Assembly (NCBI GenBank): GCA_045837725.1
Contig: JBEWZL010000306.1
Location: forward strand, 62,001-126,000
Source of the DNA: Vermamoeba vermiformis
Lineage: Eukaryota > Tubulinea > Echinamoebida
DNA length: 64,000 nucleotides
Reading direction: 5' to 3'
Positions 42,620-56,005 of this stretch are shown here, piece after piece; positions within the stretch are counted from its first letter, which is position 1, and each line of letters opens with the position of its first letter. Made by a program: the position numbers and the translations under genes. The notes below the pieces were generated by a model. That model saw nothing but the letters and a program-made list of their open reading frames with translations. It did no database searches and was not told the DNA's origin.

Positions 42620-45467
42620 ATGTTATCCTCAGAGTACTACGCGCATAATGGTGCGTATAGAATATAATTACAGCTGAAAGATTGATCCGAATTATAATTT
42701 AAATCTTATCAACTTGAAATTTTGTTCTAATAATCCAGAATCGAACCAGTAATATGGTTACAATGATATCATAATATCGATTATTTAATTATTACATCGG
42801 AATAATACATACAGTTTTGATTTTAATTAATTTCGAATCAGATGGGTTTGGCGAACCTTTTGATAATGGAAATTTAATACACAATACGCTACTCGCCGAA
42901 GGTGTAGCAGATACAATGAATGGACAATACGCCGTAATGGACTCAGGAGGATCATACTCAGACTCGCCTGATGGTTCACCGACTGACAATGGAACACCAC
43001 CTGGTGCAGGCCTCGCAGGGTAAGTAGTCAAACAATTTCACATACACACTATAATATGATATGGCGCGAGTCAGCACGCGTTTTGTGAACTGCAAGCGCA
43101 AAAGCGCCCGACTACCAAATCTGGTTCAAACTCCGATCAACTTGTGTTTCGTATTTTGAACGCACTAAACTCATATTATCTTTACAGCTATGCCAGGTCA
43201 TCATCTCGCTCGAATAGCGGTACTTTCGAAATGACCGTAATCTTGCTGCATAAACCGCGAGGATCGAAAGGTGTTTGGGAGAAAGTTTTGGATGGAGACG
43301 TTCTGCGAGTAACTAGAGTAAGATTTTATTTTGTGCCACTCTTATTATACAAAAATAGTTCAATATTTGCAAAGCCGATTGTTTTTTTTGGTTTTGGATT
43401 CAAATCTTACTCGCGGAATTTCTATCTTTTGGTACGCTTAAAGCCGCTTTAATTATTGTCAGCGGTGAAAAATGCGCTACTAATCTATTTACAATTTACT
43501 TATTTGAGGTTTTTAACTAACGCACGTGCCTTTGTAGGAGAAAGGAAAACGACTCAAATTACAATGCAGAAGCGAATTTCCATTCGATTATAACAACGTT
43601 AGCATCTATGTCGTAGATTTGGTTAATATGGAAGTCTGCAATGACGGCGTTACGGTAGAGGTAAGTATCAGCCGGCTGAATCCATTAAAATTTTTAATTT
43701 TGTGTCAACTCCTGACAATTTACTTTGAGCCATAAGTGTTCAGTATCTTGTGCGATATTCGGGCAAATGATTTTGCGCATTTTATTTGCAAAACAATTTA
43801 AATTTTCCTTTTATGGTCAAGTTAAAAATAGGGATTTAACCTTCCGTTCATGAACAGAAAGTGACGGCTGATACCACCTCACAACCTGAGTTCGTTATTG
43901 AAATGGAGATCAAGCTCTTCGTTGCTCGCAAGCGGGTTCAACTCACCGTTCAAGCTCCCTTGCGCAACGAGGAAGGAGAAATTGCCGGTCGCACGATCCA
44001 ATTCAAAACTACTAGCAGTGGTGGTGCTATGAAGTAAGTGACTAATCAATATTAGTACCAAGTTCATAAGTCTAACGAACGCTATAGGCCAATGTCGCCA
44101 GCTAATGACAGCGAACACAACGGATCGGATCAAGATGCCTCACCGACCCATGTGCCTAACTACGGCAGAGAGATGCCTCCTCTTCCTCTGCCTCCCGCCA
44201 AGCGCAGACGTGTGGATTCACCGCCTTCTAAGACTGAACCTGACCGCGAGCCTGGTTACACAAGCGCTCACTTGAAAGAGGAGCACGCGATCTCAAACCA
44301 AGCACCTCTCCCGCCTCAAATGGCCCACCAAGCACCGCCGCAACATTATTATAACCCTCATTCAAACGCTATGGACATGAGCAGCACTAGCGTCGCTCCC
44401 ACAATACCGAATCCAGTTCCCAACCAACACGTCATGAACAGTTATAGTGCCCCCCCCTCAACCCGCTGTTAACCCTATGCACTATAGCATTGAAGCACAG
44501 CCCGTTACAGTGGTTCCTAACAGTTTGGACGTCCGCGGCGCCGTTCGAGCGAAAGCTTTCTACCAACTCAGTGACATCCGACTGAAGTTTGACGTGGAAG
44601 AAATCGTCGATGCCTTGACTATTGTGTCTAACTTGGAAGGCAAGACATACAAGTGGAAGAACAACACACCCGAAAGCGAGGAGCACGGTGGCAAGCGCGT
44701 TATTGGTTTTATTGCGCAACAAGTACAAGAGGTCCTGCCTGAAGCTGTGCGCGAAGAAGAAGACGGCTATTTGGCCGTGAACTACGAGTCTATGATTCCA
44801 GTGCTCGTAGAGGCCATGAAACAACACCTGCAAGAGTACCAGACGGACAAGATGGACTTCCAAGACCAACTGGATGATCTTCGCACTCAATTGGATGAAG
44901 GCGCGAACAAGAGCGATGATATGCACAAATTTTTGAAACACTTGCAAGAGCTGATGAAATCTAAGAAACTTACCTTCGCATCTCCAAGACCGAAAGAATC
45001 GAAGAAGAGCAAGTTAAAGCGAATGTTATATAGCAAAAAGTTCCACATTGCCGGTGGTATTGTTGCCGGCCTATTCATTGCAGTCGGCTTGGCTTTGATT
45101 ATCTTCAACAACGTCGTCAACTTGCCCGCGTTGAGTAAGTGTTGCCTACGATAAATCTTTGTCCTATGCGGTACTAACGGTGTGAAACTTAGGCGGACAA
45201 ACAGTTGCCAGTGCTATTCCTGCAGTCAACTTCCTTGGGGGTGTTTCAGCAAAGCCTCCAGCCGTAGGCAAACCTCCCACTGCCCCTTCACCAACCACCC
45301 CAACCAGCACGCCAACCACCACAGCCCCAGATGGATCTATCATAAGCGAACCAGCGTTAAACGATGTATATATTGCGTTGAATGTCGTTGGCAGTATTTT
45401 GCTGTGTCTTGGCATAGCGCTCGGTGTAACAGTAGTCGTTTTTTTCGTCAAAGCACGAAATCGTTAA
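42620..45467 (+). CDS. MYRF-like membrane-anchored, self-cleaving transcription factor
   Basis: Seven exons total 1,987 nt, one more than a multiple of three because of a C8 run at 44450-44457. With one C fewer, the product is 661 residues. Exons 2-5 carry an Ndt80/PhoG DNA-binding fold (MTVILLHKPRGSKGVWEKVL; RKRVQLTVQAPLRNEEGEIA). A Pro-rich linker holds a nuclear signal (PPAKRRRVDSPPS). The intramolecular chaperone auto-processing domain (peptidase S74) follows: LDVRGAVRAKAFYQLSDIRL, with the Ser-Lys dyad SDIRLK, then RVIGFIAQQVQEVLPEAV and YESMIPVLVEAMKQ. A coiled coil, one transmembrane helix (HIAGGIVAGLFIAVGLALII) and a Pro/Thr-rich lumenal part end in a second hydrophobic segment (IALNVVGSILLCLGIALGVT). 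Family members trimerise in the ER membrane, cleave themselves and release the N-terminal factor to the nucleus. The N-terminal exon (MLSSEYYAHN) is inferred from phase. Confidence 0.85.
44450..44457 (+). other. C8 homopolymer that shifts frame in the MYRF-like gene
   Basis: The upstream frame (NQHVMNSYSAPP) ends after TRC-stop, while the auto-processing domain resumes one base out of frame (PPPQPAVNPMHY). Seven Cs would restore a continuous reading. A sequencing or assembly error is the simplest explanation. Confidence 0.75.
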
Positions 45468-45562
45468 TTATAGAATTGTACAAAGAATAAAACCCTGTAA
45501 TATAGCTTTTATTATCGAATATACAAGCCTTGTTGATTAGATGAAGGATGCATCCATCCATA

Positions 45563-48262
45563 TTAATCCAATTTAACATCTTTGTGGCGCCATAAATGCA
45601 GCAGATCTCGTAAGAAAGCTCGTTCAAATTTGTATCTGAAAGCATAAAGTGCATAAGTATCGTGCTATAATAAATATAACTAACGAAGATACTGAAAGAT
45701 ACGTACACAGCGGCAATTGTGATCAAAAAACTCACTGCGCCGATGCCAATATGTGAGCTGCACTTGTAAAACGACGGAAAGGGTTGATTTTGATTACATA
45801 ACTGTGACTCTGAGATGTACGTCACTATTGAAGCTAATGTAAACGTGATGAAAACACTCTTTGGTGGCACCAGATCCGCCAACAACGCGACTTTGTACTG
45901 CAATGAGAATAAGACATAATCGTCGGCAACATGTTTGAGTTTCCTATCTTTACCTTTGCAAAAAAATATTTGATGAATTCTACGCTGAATATGATCCTCA
46001 TGCCCATATCTGTTCAAATGGCGAATTAGTAAATTAAGAATTTAAACGTAATGAGGGAATAGCTCCAATTAAGGTAAGTCTATATATGTTAGCGTATATT
46101 ACGTACTAATGCAATTGGCGATGACTAAGCCGGAAGTTTCCATTACTTTGATCAAAAAGATGGCTGCACTGACGTAAACAATCGAAAACAAGAGCATTAA
46201 GCGGTTAAATCGTTGGATCTGCTTTTTATCCGCCACAGAATGGGCGAACGCTTCGGTAATGCCTATAATAGTAATTTTGAGTTAATTTCTATAATTAGGT
46301 TCGAAAGATCTGTCAGATCCTTCCCGAAGAGTTATTTTTACATTGCCGATAATTATGGCGCCTGTGATATTTAGGTTACAATGAAATATATGTAGTTACC
46401 ATTGACGCCCATGAACAGCACATATAAGCAGTACCACGATAGAACGGACGTGGCTGCCGAGTAACTGTAGTTACTTCCATAAAGCAGATGTAGCAAGATG
46501 AACGAGTAATTAGGTCCAAATGCAACGAAATAGATACCTGTAAGTAAGTTTATAGAAGTTAGCGCCAATTCTTTTCGAGAGTGATAGCGCAATGAGATCT
46601 ATCAAGCGAAATCCTTACCGACATAGACAACAACTTTAAATAGTGTTCTGAATAATACTTGAGCCTTAAGTACGTTATTACGAGTCTCTTTTGTTTCTTC
46701 AGCTGTTTTAGAAGCAAGATCTGAGTATCGCGTACTGGATTGAATTCGAATCACATCATGTTTCTAATTATTACTTACCTTTTGTTTCAACCGCATTAGT
46801 ATTCGACAAGAGTTTTCCGAATACTTGATAGCAGACCTCTTCAATAGGTTGAAATAAAAATCGAGCCACGAGAGATCCTGCCCAACGGTGGTAAGTCTTA
46901 GATCTGCTTCCAATTGTGAGCTTACCAAAGAAATTGACCACTCCAAATATGCCTTGGTTAACGAGACTAGTCACAGACTTTAATATGACCTTTTCGGCTT
47001 CTTGCAAGATCAACTTTTGAAACGATTGCCATAAGAAGCTGAGACTAAGGCCAACTAATTGAGGATCGAATATAGGACCTCTATTATTGCCAGATAATGC
47101 AGGCAATAGTTGTTTAACTGAAGTAAGTTCTTTGTTCTTGCCTGACCAGATCTCGAGAATAAAGTGGCCGTAATACCCAACGATAAGCGTTAATGAGTAG
47201 ATTATCTGCGCGTATCCGAATGATATTAAGCTCATCTATATTAGGAAGCCATTAGTTCCAGAACTTTAGAGCCACATCCAAACTCCAGTACAAAACTGCG
47301 CATCCGGGAAGAAAAATATATTTCAATAAGACTAATGTACTTACGTTGAACGTATAGACTAGTACAAATGTAGTTATGCACTTGAGAAAGACCGCAGAGG
47401 CCTCAACGCGTACCCGCACCGAGAACAGCATTGAGTTCTGCGCTAGAATATAACCTGGCTCACTAAGTACTTCTAAAAATGTAGCTATACCTATAGTATA
47501 GCATTAGGACGTAAGCAGGGTTTGAAATTGAGATCTGGATCTTACAAGTTAAACCAACAGTTGCGAAGTAGTCTTCAGTGGCCTTTTCTTCTTGAGTGGC
47601 CATTAAAAAGAACATATAACAGACTATAGTCGATACTATAGCACCTAATGGCACGCTAAGCCATGCAACATTCAGTACTTTTGAGATCTCGGATCTACGC
47701 GACAAAATCAGTCTACCAGTGCTTACACCATGTTATATGAATCATATGATACTAATAATAGTATATAAAAAGAGGTTTGATGGAGTTCTTACCGTTTAAT
47801 GTTGCCTTGGTCTGAGGATCTGCCGCAAGCTTTACGGAAAGCCTCTCGTGATAAAAACAAGATCATATTGAGTAATAGTTGTAATTGTACATTAGAGACC
47901 TATGATAAATAAGAGGAACAATTTAGCATTAAAATAACGGGAGTGAAAATCCAGATCTACTTACGCCGATGATTGATTGCGGTAGTTTCTTGGTAATTAG
48001 TATATTTAATCCAAAAGTAAGACCTCTTGATATGAGTTGAAGGCCTATTAAAACGGCATACAGTTATGTAAGTGACACGTCAACAAAAAAATAAACTAAA
48101 AATTCCAATTTGCTTAGAAATTGCATAATGTAGTTAATAATTCTATAATATTGATTATACAACTATAATCTAATTTTAGAAAATAAATTGAAGCTACCTA
48201 CCGACGAGTGCGCGGATCCCGCTAACACCTTTCCCCACAATGTTGCTTTGCTCCGCACTCAT
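45563..48262 (-). CDS. RFT1, ER lipid-linked oligosaccharide translocation protein
   Basis: About nine to ten exons on the minus strand, starting at ATG 48262 (MSAEQSNIVGKGVSGIRALV), then GLQLISRGLTFGLNILITKK, SNVQLQLLLNMILFLSREAF and RKACGRSSDQGNIKR. The central block FLWQSFQKLILQEAEKVILK, followed by GSLVARFLFQPIEEVCYQVF, is diagnostic for RFT1. The C-terminal exon reads YKFERAFLRDLLHLWRHKDV and stops at 45563. Multiple hydrophobic helices (AWLSVPLGAIVSTIVCYMFF; IGIGAVSFLITIAAV) agree with a polytopic ER protein of the MOP flippase superfamily. RFT1 is needed for N-glycosylation at the Man5GlcNAc2-PP-dolichol stage, though whether it is the flippase itself is debated. It is convergent with the MYRF-like gene, about 95 bp away. 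Confidence 0.9.
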
Positions 48263-48840
48263 TTACTATGCTTTATCAATAACTATCTTATTCTGCTAGT
48301 GACTGGCCATCACACTGATATTTATTGGAATTGTTGTCGTTCTGAGGACGTGGCTGAAAACTATCTCCGGCCACAAAATTTCGCGTTTGATGACGTGTGG
48401 TGCAGATGACTTGTCTCACACGCATACCAATTATTTATCTAACTTAACGCTTGACCACAAGATCCGGAGAACACCGTGTCCGCAGGCAAACTCAAAGTTT
48501 TGTTGACAAAGCACATACCTAAGCAGTACTATTGATGGCGCGTCACAATCAATACCACGAATATCACCACCGCGAGAGCCATCATCATACTCATCAACAC
48601 AACAAAGGTACATTAGATCAACGCAGTTACAAGTGTGATAATTTTGAAAGCTTACAAACCACAGAAACTGCTCGTTGCATTTTGGTTTTTTAACAATGAG
48701 CCACGCCTTTCAGCCTGCCTCACTGATAATTTTATTCATGAACCAGAAACAAGTCAATAAGAGCTATTTATAGTATTGCAAATCATAGTAAAACAAATGG
48801 TCGTGAAGTTTGAACGCGGCCGTTCTTCTAAGCCTGGTGC
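48263..48840. promoter_or_regulatory. RFT1 upstream region and eIF5 3' flank
   Basis: No convincing gene. Short open frames here lack recognisable content. It should contain the RFT1 promoter and the eIF5 polyadenylation region. Confidence 0.45.
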
Positions 48841-51196
48841 TTATTCAGAGTCAGAATCGGCGTTCCTGCAATAAGTGATTAATACTCTGGCCTATAATAA
48901 GTGTGATTTTAATAGGACTTACTTGAGCCATTCAATGAAAGGCTGAGCGGCCTTGCGGATCTTGGCCGAGGCTTCAGGATCAAACTTCTTGTTGGGGTGG
49001 TCGTTCCACTTAAGAAGGATCTCTATATAAAGCAAAAAATCGCGTTAGATTCGCTTGTTTCACAACGTTAAATTAATTTTAAATTTATCACCACGGAAAT
49101 TACGTCCGAATTATTTTCGTTAAAGTTAGGAAATTAAATTAACCACAAAATCACCCTCAATAAATCGTAGGACTATATTAATTGCTAAATATATGAAACT
49201 ACTTTCGTACCTTCTTCGAGAACTTCAGCGTCGTAAAGCGCGTTCAAGATAGTGGGCAGTTTGGGCAAGACAGTCGGTTCACCCACGCACAACTTTTCAA
49301 TGCACAACATGACAATCTTTTGGCGCATTTCGTCAGTCACAAACTGCGAGTAAGACCATGTTAGTATATGATTTACTATAGTCCTAAGCGATGGCAAAGA
49401 CGCACCTTGGCCAAGATCGAGGCACGAGTCTTGAGCTGATCAACGATGTTCTTGTCAAACAACGAGAAGAACACACCTTGGACGAAGGTTCTGTCGCTCC
49501 AGCCCTCGCGTTCTTGGATGGCCTTAGCCTTGGCAATGCTGGCCTTGGCGTTGGTCTTGTCGATCTTGGTCACGATCTCAGCCAACTCATCAGCAGCATC
49601 TACATGAAAACAACATTAATAAGCTGCATATAATAGTAACAGTAAGTGTTGTTATCGCTTCAGATTTGCTCTACGCAGATCTGTTGCTGAAAAAAATTCG
49701 CTCTGGATGTACCAATTTTCGGTACCGATGCGACGTTGATATATGATTGAATTATATAAGAGCCATATAACTTACCCTTGACCTTGGGCTTCTCTTCAGC
49801 AGGCTTTTCGCTGATGTTCAAATCGTTCTGCACGAGGCTGGCCAGTTGGGTAGTTCCATCACCCAACAACTCGCGACGACGTCTCTCCACGGCCTCTTTA
49901 GAAGTGTCAGTGGACCACTGCACGTCATCCTCTTCGTCCTTGGGCGAGGCCTTGACCTCGTTGGTGTTGCCGTTCTCTTCGGGCTTGTCGTCACCGCTGT
50001 CACCATTTTGGTCATCGCCGTTCTCACCGTTTTGGTCCTTGTTCTTCTCAGCGCGGCGTTGGGCCTTAGTCTTGGCAGGCTCGTCTTTCTTCTTGTCTCT
50101 ATTCAATTACGATATTATTAGTAAATTTATCGTGATACGAAAAAACTTCTCGTTTCTGGGTTGCATCCAGAATTCCGAAAATTTGCATATACAGTGATTT
50201 TACAACGTAAAAATGCTGCTCTTCAATTTAATCAATTATAAAAATGAAAATGTAATCATAATTCGTAAAAAAAACTTTTTTGCGATCCGATCGGATGCGC
50301 GAGGTCTGGTGATCATAGTAATTGTCGTATCAAGTACATACTGAGTGGGAGGGTTCTTAACGATGAATGAAGTCAATTTGTGAGCCAAGTCAGTGCGAGT
50401 GACAGTACCACAGGCTTTGCAGACCAAGTCAACTTCACCCTTAGGAGTGATCTTGATCACGGTTTCAGGGTTTTGATCTTGCTTGCACAAAACGAACTTC
50501 TCAATGAATCCGTCCAAAAGCTGCAAATATCATTCGATTAATGCCGGATCCAAGCAGTTTAACAGAATTATCATAAAAAAATTTTCGTTTTGTGACCGTT
50601 GAATGGAGATCAGCCATAGAAAATGTTGTAATATTCATGTAAAATATTAGGACTATACTTACAGTTGCAAGAGACTCGGCAGAGTGGCTTCCGTTAACAA
50701 CGTAACGATCCTTTTCGATCTTAGTTTGAGCTCCAAGTTCGAATCCAAAATACTTGGTGGGGTCTAAAATTTAATTAATTAATACGACGTCACTACCGTG
50801 TATTAAAGTGATCGTTATGGAATGAAAATTGAGCATAAATTGTGGATAGAAAAAATAACTGGAGATCGAGAAGATGCCGGGAATGAATACAACGTTGTAA
50901 AAAGGGTTCGGAAAAATCACATAATAATACAAATATTACTGGCTTATAGTACTTACATGATGGAGGTCGGTCAAGACATTTTGCAATGTCGGCCATGTTC
51001 GTGATCACAGTCTTTATACCATTACCGCGGCCTTCGATCTAATCGCATCAAAGCATTAATTATGAGAAAAATAGGAGTAATATAATAGATTTATAATATT
51101 TACCTTAGCTTGCAGAACAGGCATCCAGTATCTGAAGTGAGGATCTTGGATACCTCTGGGGATAGTAACTTTTCCTTCGTTCTTCTTACTCGCCAT
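48841..51196 (-). CDS. Translation initiation factor eIF5
   Basis: eIF5 is the GTPase-activating protein for eIF2 during start-codon selection. Nine exons (51104-51196, 50957-51038, 50663-50763, 50342-50520, 49777-50098, 49406-49599, 49211-49343, 48923-49022, 48841-48865) give about 409 residues. The N-terminal domain is clear ([60 protein letters not shown]). The zinc-finger region reads [20 protein letters not shown] then [11 protein letters not shown]; the second Cys of the usual CxxC pair is Asp. A lysine-rich then acidic linker follows, and a W2/HEAT C-terminal domain ends with EWLKNADSDSE, the acidic AA-box that binds eIF2-beta and eIF1. The start was chosen because [20 protein letters not shown] precedes the conserved block directly. 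Codon use is GC3-rich, as in PRP8. Confidence 0.93.
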
Positions 51197-51687
51197 TTTG
51201 ATTGTGTAGTCGTTGTATTAAATTAGATTTTAGTTTCGGTGTAGTTGGTACGTTTTATGTCAGGTGAAAACGGAATCGATCTGATTTGCAATAATTTTCG
51301 ATGGTTGTGATAATAAAAATGCATGTAACGCGATATTCGTAGGGATGTATCTGTTGATGGACAACAGTGTTTTGTGTTGCGTTGTTTGTGCTTTTGGTTG
51401 AAATAATTGAGTTCGCTTGACAAAACTTAACCTTTTGTGCATAAAAATTGGACCAATCAGATAACAGCTCGTTAAAATTGATAAAATGTGTAGCGCCTTA
51501 GCCATAACCTCTCCACTTTACTATAGAGCTGTCAGACAAGGATCGGCAAGGGTCCCTTCTGATTCCAACTGAAAAGTCAGGATTTTTCAGGATCCAGACA
51601 GAACGATTAAATTGCGCGCGAATTCATTTAACTTTTATATTTATTGAATAGGCTGTACAACATTAACGTTAACCATGTTAACAAAAT
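51197..51687. promoter_or_regulatory. eIF5 upstream region and flippase 3' flank
   Basis: About 490 bp with no credible gene. Two overlapping minus-strand open frames (51223-51505) have no recognisable features or codon bias. Confidence 0.45.
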
Positions 51688-54600
51688 TTAAAGCTTGGCG
51701 TAAGCAGGAGGATCCAACTTTCGCTTGATCAGTTTGCCAAGGTAGACAGGCAAGCAGCTGATCGCAGTAATAACAAATACTCTCCATATAAAGCCCCAGC
51801 TAGTAATGAAGGTAATATCTACGAGATAGTGTGTTAGTATTCAGGCTGATTGATAAAAAGCACTATTGTTGAGCGTCAGATCTCGATCCGGTACTTACCG
51901 AAATATGATCTCAAAACAATCATACTGACTACGTAGATGATAATAGTCGCCACCTCAGAGATGATCATCACCAAGTGCCATTTGTGGACTTCAAAGGCGA
52001 CGTTCAACAACTCGGTCAAGATCAGGGTTGTGAATGTGATAGAGACGATGTTCAAGAACGAGTCCTCGAACAAGAAGATCGCCAACAACATAATAACACC
52101 TCCCTGGTAGATGCTCTGGAACACCCAAATGAAGAACGACTTGTACGACAACGCACGGCCCTTTTGAAGTTCTTGATAGAGCTCGGGGTATTTGAAGGCC
52201 TTATCTTCGTCAATGTCTTCGTCAAGCACCAATGAGAACACAGGGAACATAGTGTACCACAAGGAGTAACCAACGACCAACCAGCCCTAGAAGCAGAATT
52301 ATTAGAACCTGAGATCTAACTGTTTCTATTGATAGTCCTTACATTGTAAACAGCGACGGCGACAAAGAAGAAGATTGAAGAGAAAATAGCTTGAATGACT
52401 GAAATGATCAGACCTCTGTGAATAACGAAATTTCCCAATCGAGCTGATCGTTTGTACGAGTTACGGCCGTGCCACACTACCAATAATGTTAGTTTTGACA
52501 CGGTCACATGGTCGTTATGAAGAACTTACGCATCAAACGAGAGATGTAGCTGAATTGCAAGATGGAGAAGTCAGCAGCAAGCGAGGCTTGTTTGCCTTCT
52601 TTGCCGACAATACCGAGACCAACATCAGCAGCTTGAATCATGCTCACGTCATTGCCTCCGTCACCAATGGCAGCAGTTTGTTTTTGAGTGTAGTTCTTGA
52701 TCAATTTGACAATCTCGGCCTTTTGAGTCGGCGAGCAACGGCAGCACACGACAGCAGGAGCCTTGCAAGAAATCTTTGCAAACATTTCGCGGTAGTTGTC
52801 GAGGCAGATCTGCAACGAGTTACCGTCGATGATCAAACAGCAGTCCTTCTTGCTGGCGAAGATGTTCAATTGAGTATAGGCCTCTTGCTTCTCTTTAACA
52901 ACGAAAGAATGAATGTCCTAAATAAAATAATTAGAATAAACAGTAATATTGTAAAATCATTAGCTGGCACGTACTTGTTTCTTGGAAATCAAACCAGCGC
53001 TAATAGCAATGCAAGTAGCAGTTTCAATCTTGTCACCAGTCAACATCCAAATCTTCAGACCGGCATTGCGCAACATTTCAAGGGTCTGTTGAACGCCAGG
53101 TTGCAATTTGTCTTCAACACCAGTGAGACCAATCAACTCGAGGTTCTCTTCCAATGTCTCAATAACAGCTTGCACATTGGCAGCACGGTTTTGAATGGTG
53201 GTCTTGGCCTTAGTCAAACGAGCAGAGAAGTCTTCGTACTCTTCTTCGGTCAAGTCTTTCTTGCCAAAGACGAGCGTGCGCAGACCTTCGCGGGCCATGT
53301 TGCCGCACTCTTCTTCGAGCCAGTCATTTGCTTGAACAATGCGTGCCATGACAGCATCAGCACCCTTCATGTAGAAGGTAATGGTGTTCGTCTTAGTGTC
53401 CTTGACAATGATGCCCATACGCTTAGTTTCGGAAGTGAACGGGAACACGTTCAAAATCTCGTAATCCTAAAGTCACACATTAGTGGCCTGTTGCCGCAGT
53501 ACTAACGAGAAGGTGGCACTTACGAGGAACTCGCCAATAGGATTCTTCAAAGTCATAGTGTGCAACGAGCGCTTGTACAAAGTCATGCCGACAGACTCGG
53601 TGAACTTGACCAACGCAACCTCGTCAGGGCTGCTAGCTTGGTACTCGAGCTTGCCGTGCTCGTCCATGTTAGGAGTGACATTGTGAGCCAAAGCAATCGC
53701 AGTGATGGCTGACAAAGTACGTTGCGAAGCAGAGCGGCGTTGTTTGTTGTCAACTAAAAGCGAAATATCATTAAAATTACCGTCACTACGAGAACAATAG
53801 TTTTAACCTACCGAAGATGCCAGAGTTCTCGCGGCCAGTGTAAGCGTTCTCCAAATTGTTTTCAAGCTCGTCGATGGTGTTGTCAGTGAAGGCAATGCTA
53901 CCAAGGTTCAATCGCTTGAAAATCATTTCGTTCTGAGTGAGCGTGCCAGTCTTGTCGGACATCAAGTAGCTGATTCGACCGAGTTCTTCAGGGATGGTAC
54001 TCGTTCTCACAATAGTGCCAGCGATCTTGTTGTCACGCATAATCCACCACGAGTAAAGTGTCTTGCCCATATCCAAGTTGACACGAAGACTATACTCACG
54101 TTAATAACGAATTTCATGCAAAAAACATCAGTTGTTAGGACGTACCTGATGGGAATGATGGATGAAAAGAGCAACACGAAGCGGAAGAAAATAATGAACC
54201 AAGCACCGTGGAACTTGTTCAACGCGACCAACAAGAAGGCAAGCACGACCAATAAACCGAACAAGACCTTTGAAAGCTTGTTCAACTCTTGATCGAGCAA
54301 TCCGACCTTGGTCTGAGGCTGACTTGTGTTCATGACACTGCGCGTGTCAGCACCGGTGTAAATGGCGAGACCAATCACTGTTCCCGAGGCCACGACGGTG
54401 TTCATCCACATGGTGTTTTCGACGCTCAACGGTTCAACTTGTTGCTGCAAATGAACGAGACATTAGCACAACACAAACATAAAAATATTATCGTATTGAG
54501 GCTAGCGTTATCTTTTCTTACCTTATTGTCGCCGTAGAATCGAGTGAAGTTACCAATAAAGTTGTAAATATCCTTCTTGGGCTTCTCGACATAAACACTC

Positions 54601-56005
54601 GCGCGGATCTTCAACAAACTGTCGTCTGAAGGTAACTTGTGGCAGCTCGGAACAGCACGACTATGGTACCATTATGGTTAGCTCGGCAGTCTTAATATAT
54701 TGCACCGACTTACCGCAACTTCCAATCAGTCTCACCGTCCAATTGATCGGTACGAATGAACGACGCACCAGCCTTCTCGCTTGTCTTGAGCAACAACAAA
54801 TCAGCAGGCACCTATCGGTATATATAAGCACTGTATAAGAGAGTAGTAATATCGTATATAGGACGTACACGTTGGTTAGTGTTGACGCGGATCAGATCTC
54901 CAACTTGAATGTCAGAGCTGGGAATGGAGACAAATCCACCGAGCGTCAATTTCTCGTACATTTGACTGTTGGCTTCTTTGTCTCGCTTGTATCGTTTGTA
55001 ATCGTCATAAGCTTCTTTCGTGATAGTTACTAACAACACAAAAACGAGGGGTGACACGTAAGTGAACAAATAGCCTAAGGGAGCGTAATAGTTAGTATGA
55101 GAGCTAGTGAATTATTTTCGAAGAATTTTCTTACCGATTTTCAACACGGGGATAAATTGAGACAAGGCGACCAATAAGAAATACAAATTGAAGAAAAATT
55201 TGAATTGTTCGTACAAAATAACAAACAAGAAGGTCCACGGGCTATATTAAATCATATTAGTATCTACATAATCCTAGATATCGACATTTCGATGCTAATT
55301 TCTACATTTTAGCGCAATTCCCGCTCCGATGAACAAAAATTCGAAATTTTGTTAGTAATTACGACTTACTTGTATTTTTGATTTCTGATCACGTTTTGAG
55401 CCAATTTAGTTTCGTCCGTAACGACATTAGCTTTGCCTAATTGCAGCTCAATAGTCCTATTTTAATAACGAATTTTCGAATTAGAATTTTTTGAATTATT
55501 TGTCTAAATAGGGTTATTATAATCGTACCTTGAATAGTAGACCTTGCGTTTTCTGCATGCGCACATGACACGCTTCATTTTTTCTTTCCAAGTCGCTGGA
55601 GGCGCATCTACTTCTTCGACATCCTCTTTCTCGTGCACCAGAGAATTGTCTTGCGATTCATCGAGATTATCGCCGTCTTCATCTAATGCAACTTGGTTCT
55701 CGTCATCTTTGCGTGGATCGCCCACGCCAATATATTCCTTAAGCAAAAACATAAAAATCAGAAATTATTATTTTTCGTAGATAATTTAGAATTCGCAAGT
55801 GAGGCATGATATAAAATGAGTTATTGTAGTAAAGATAATTTTAGTATTATTTGCAAATAAGAAAAATTATTCTTACCACATCTGAACCAGATCCTCCAGC
55901 ACCGTGTTCTATTTCATGATCTTCTTCAATAATTAACGATTCTGAATAATTATTATTTCTAATAACATTCAAAGGCTGGTCTTTAATCTTCTTTCTATCA
56001 GCCAT
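51688..56005 (-). CDS. Neo1/ATP9-type P4-ATPase (lipid flippase)
   Basis: About fifteen exons encode roughly 1,100 residues. The start ATG at 56005 opens [20 protein letters not shown], followed by an acidic cytosolic tail and [20 protein letters not shown], the first helix block. The actuator motif is [12 protein letters not shown]. The phosphorylation site is [10 protein letters not shown], the nucleotide-binding region includes [11 protein letters not shown] and [10 protein letters not shown], and the hinge is [19 protein letters not shown]. The last helices end in [20 protein letters not shown]. The short N and C termini and the C-terminal RRKLxPPxYxKL-like end match Neo1/ATP9, the subgroup that works without a CDC50 subunit. 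It moves aminophospholipids across Golgi/endosome membranes. The numerous small introns spare the long catalytic exons (for example 52960-53454). Confidence 0.93.

Noticed and set aside
43115-43145. ggttcaaactcc resembling a tRNA B box
   Set aside because: The flanking bases do not pair as a T stem and no A box or acceptor stem is present; it lies in an intron.
48188-48409. 73-codon plus-strand open frame near RFT1
   Set aside because: It overlaps the first RFT1 exon on the opposite strand and has no recognisable content.
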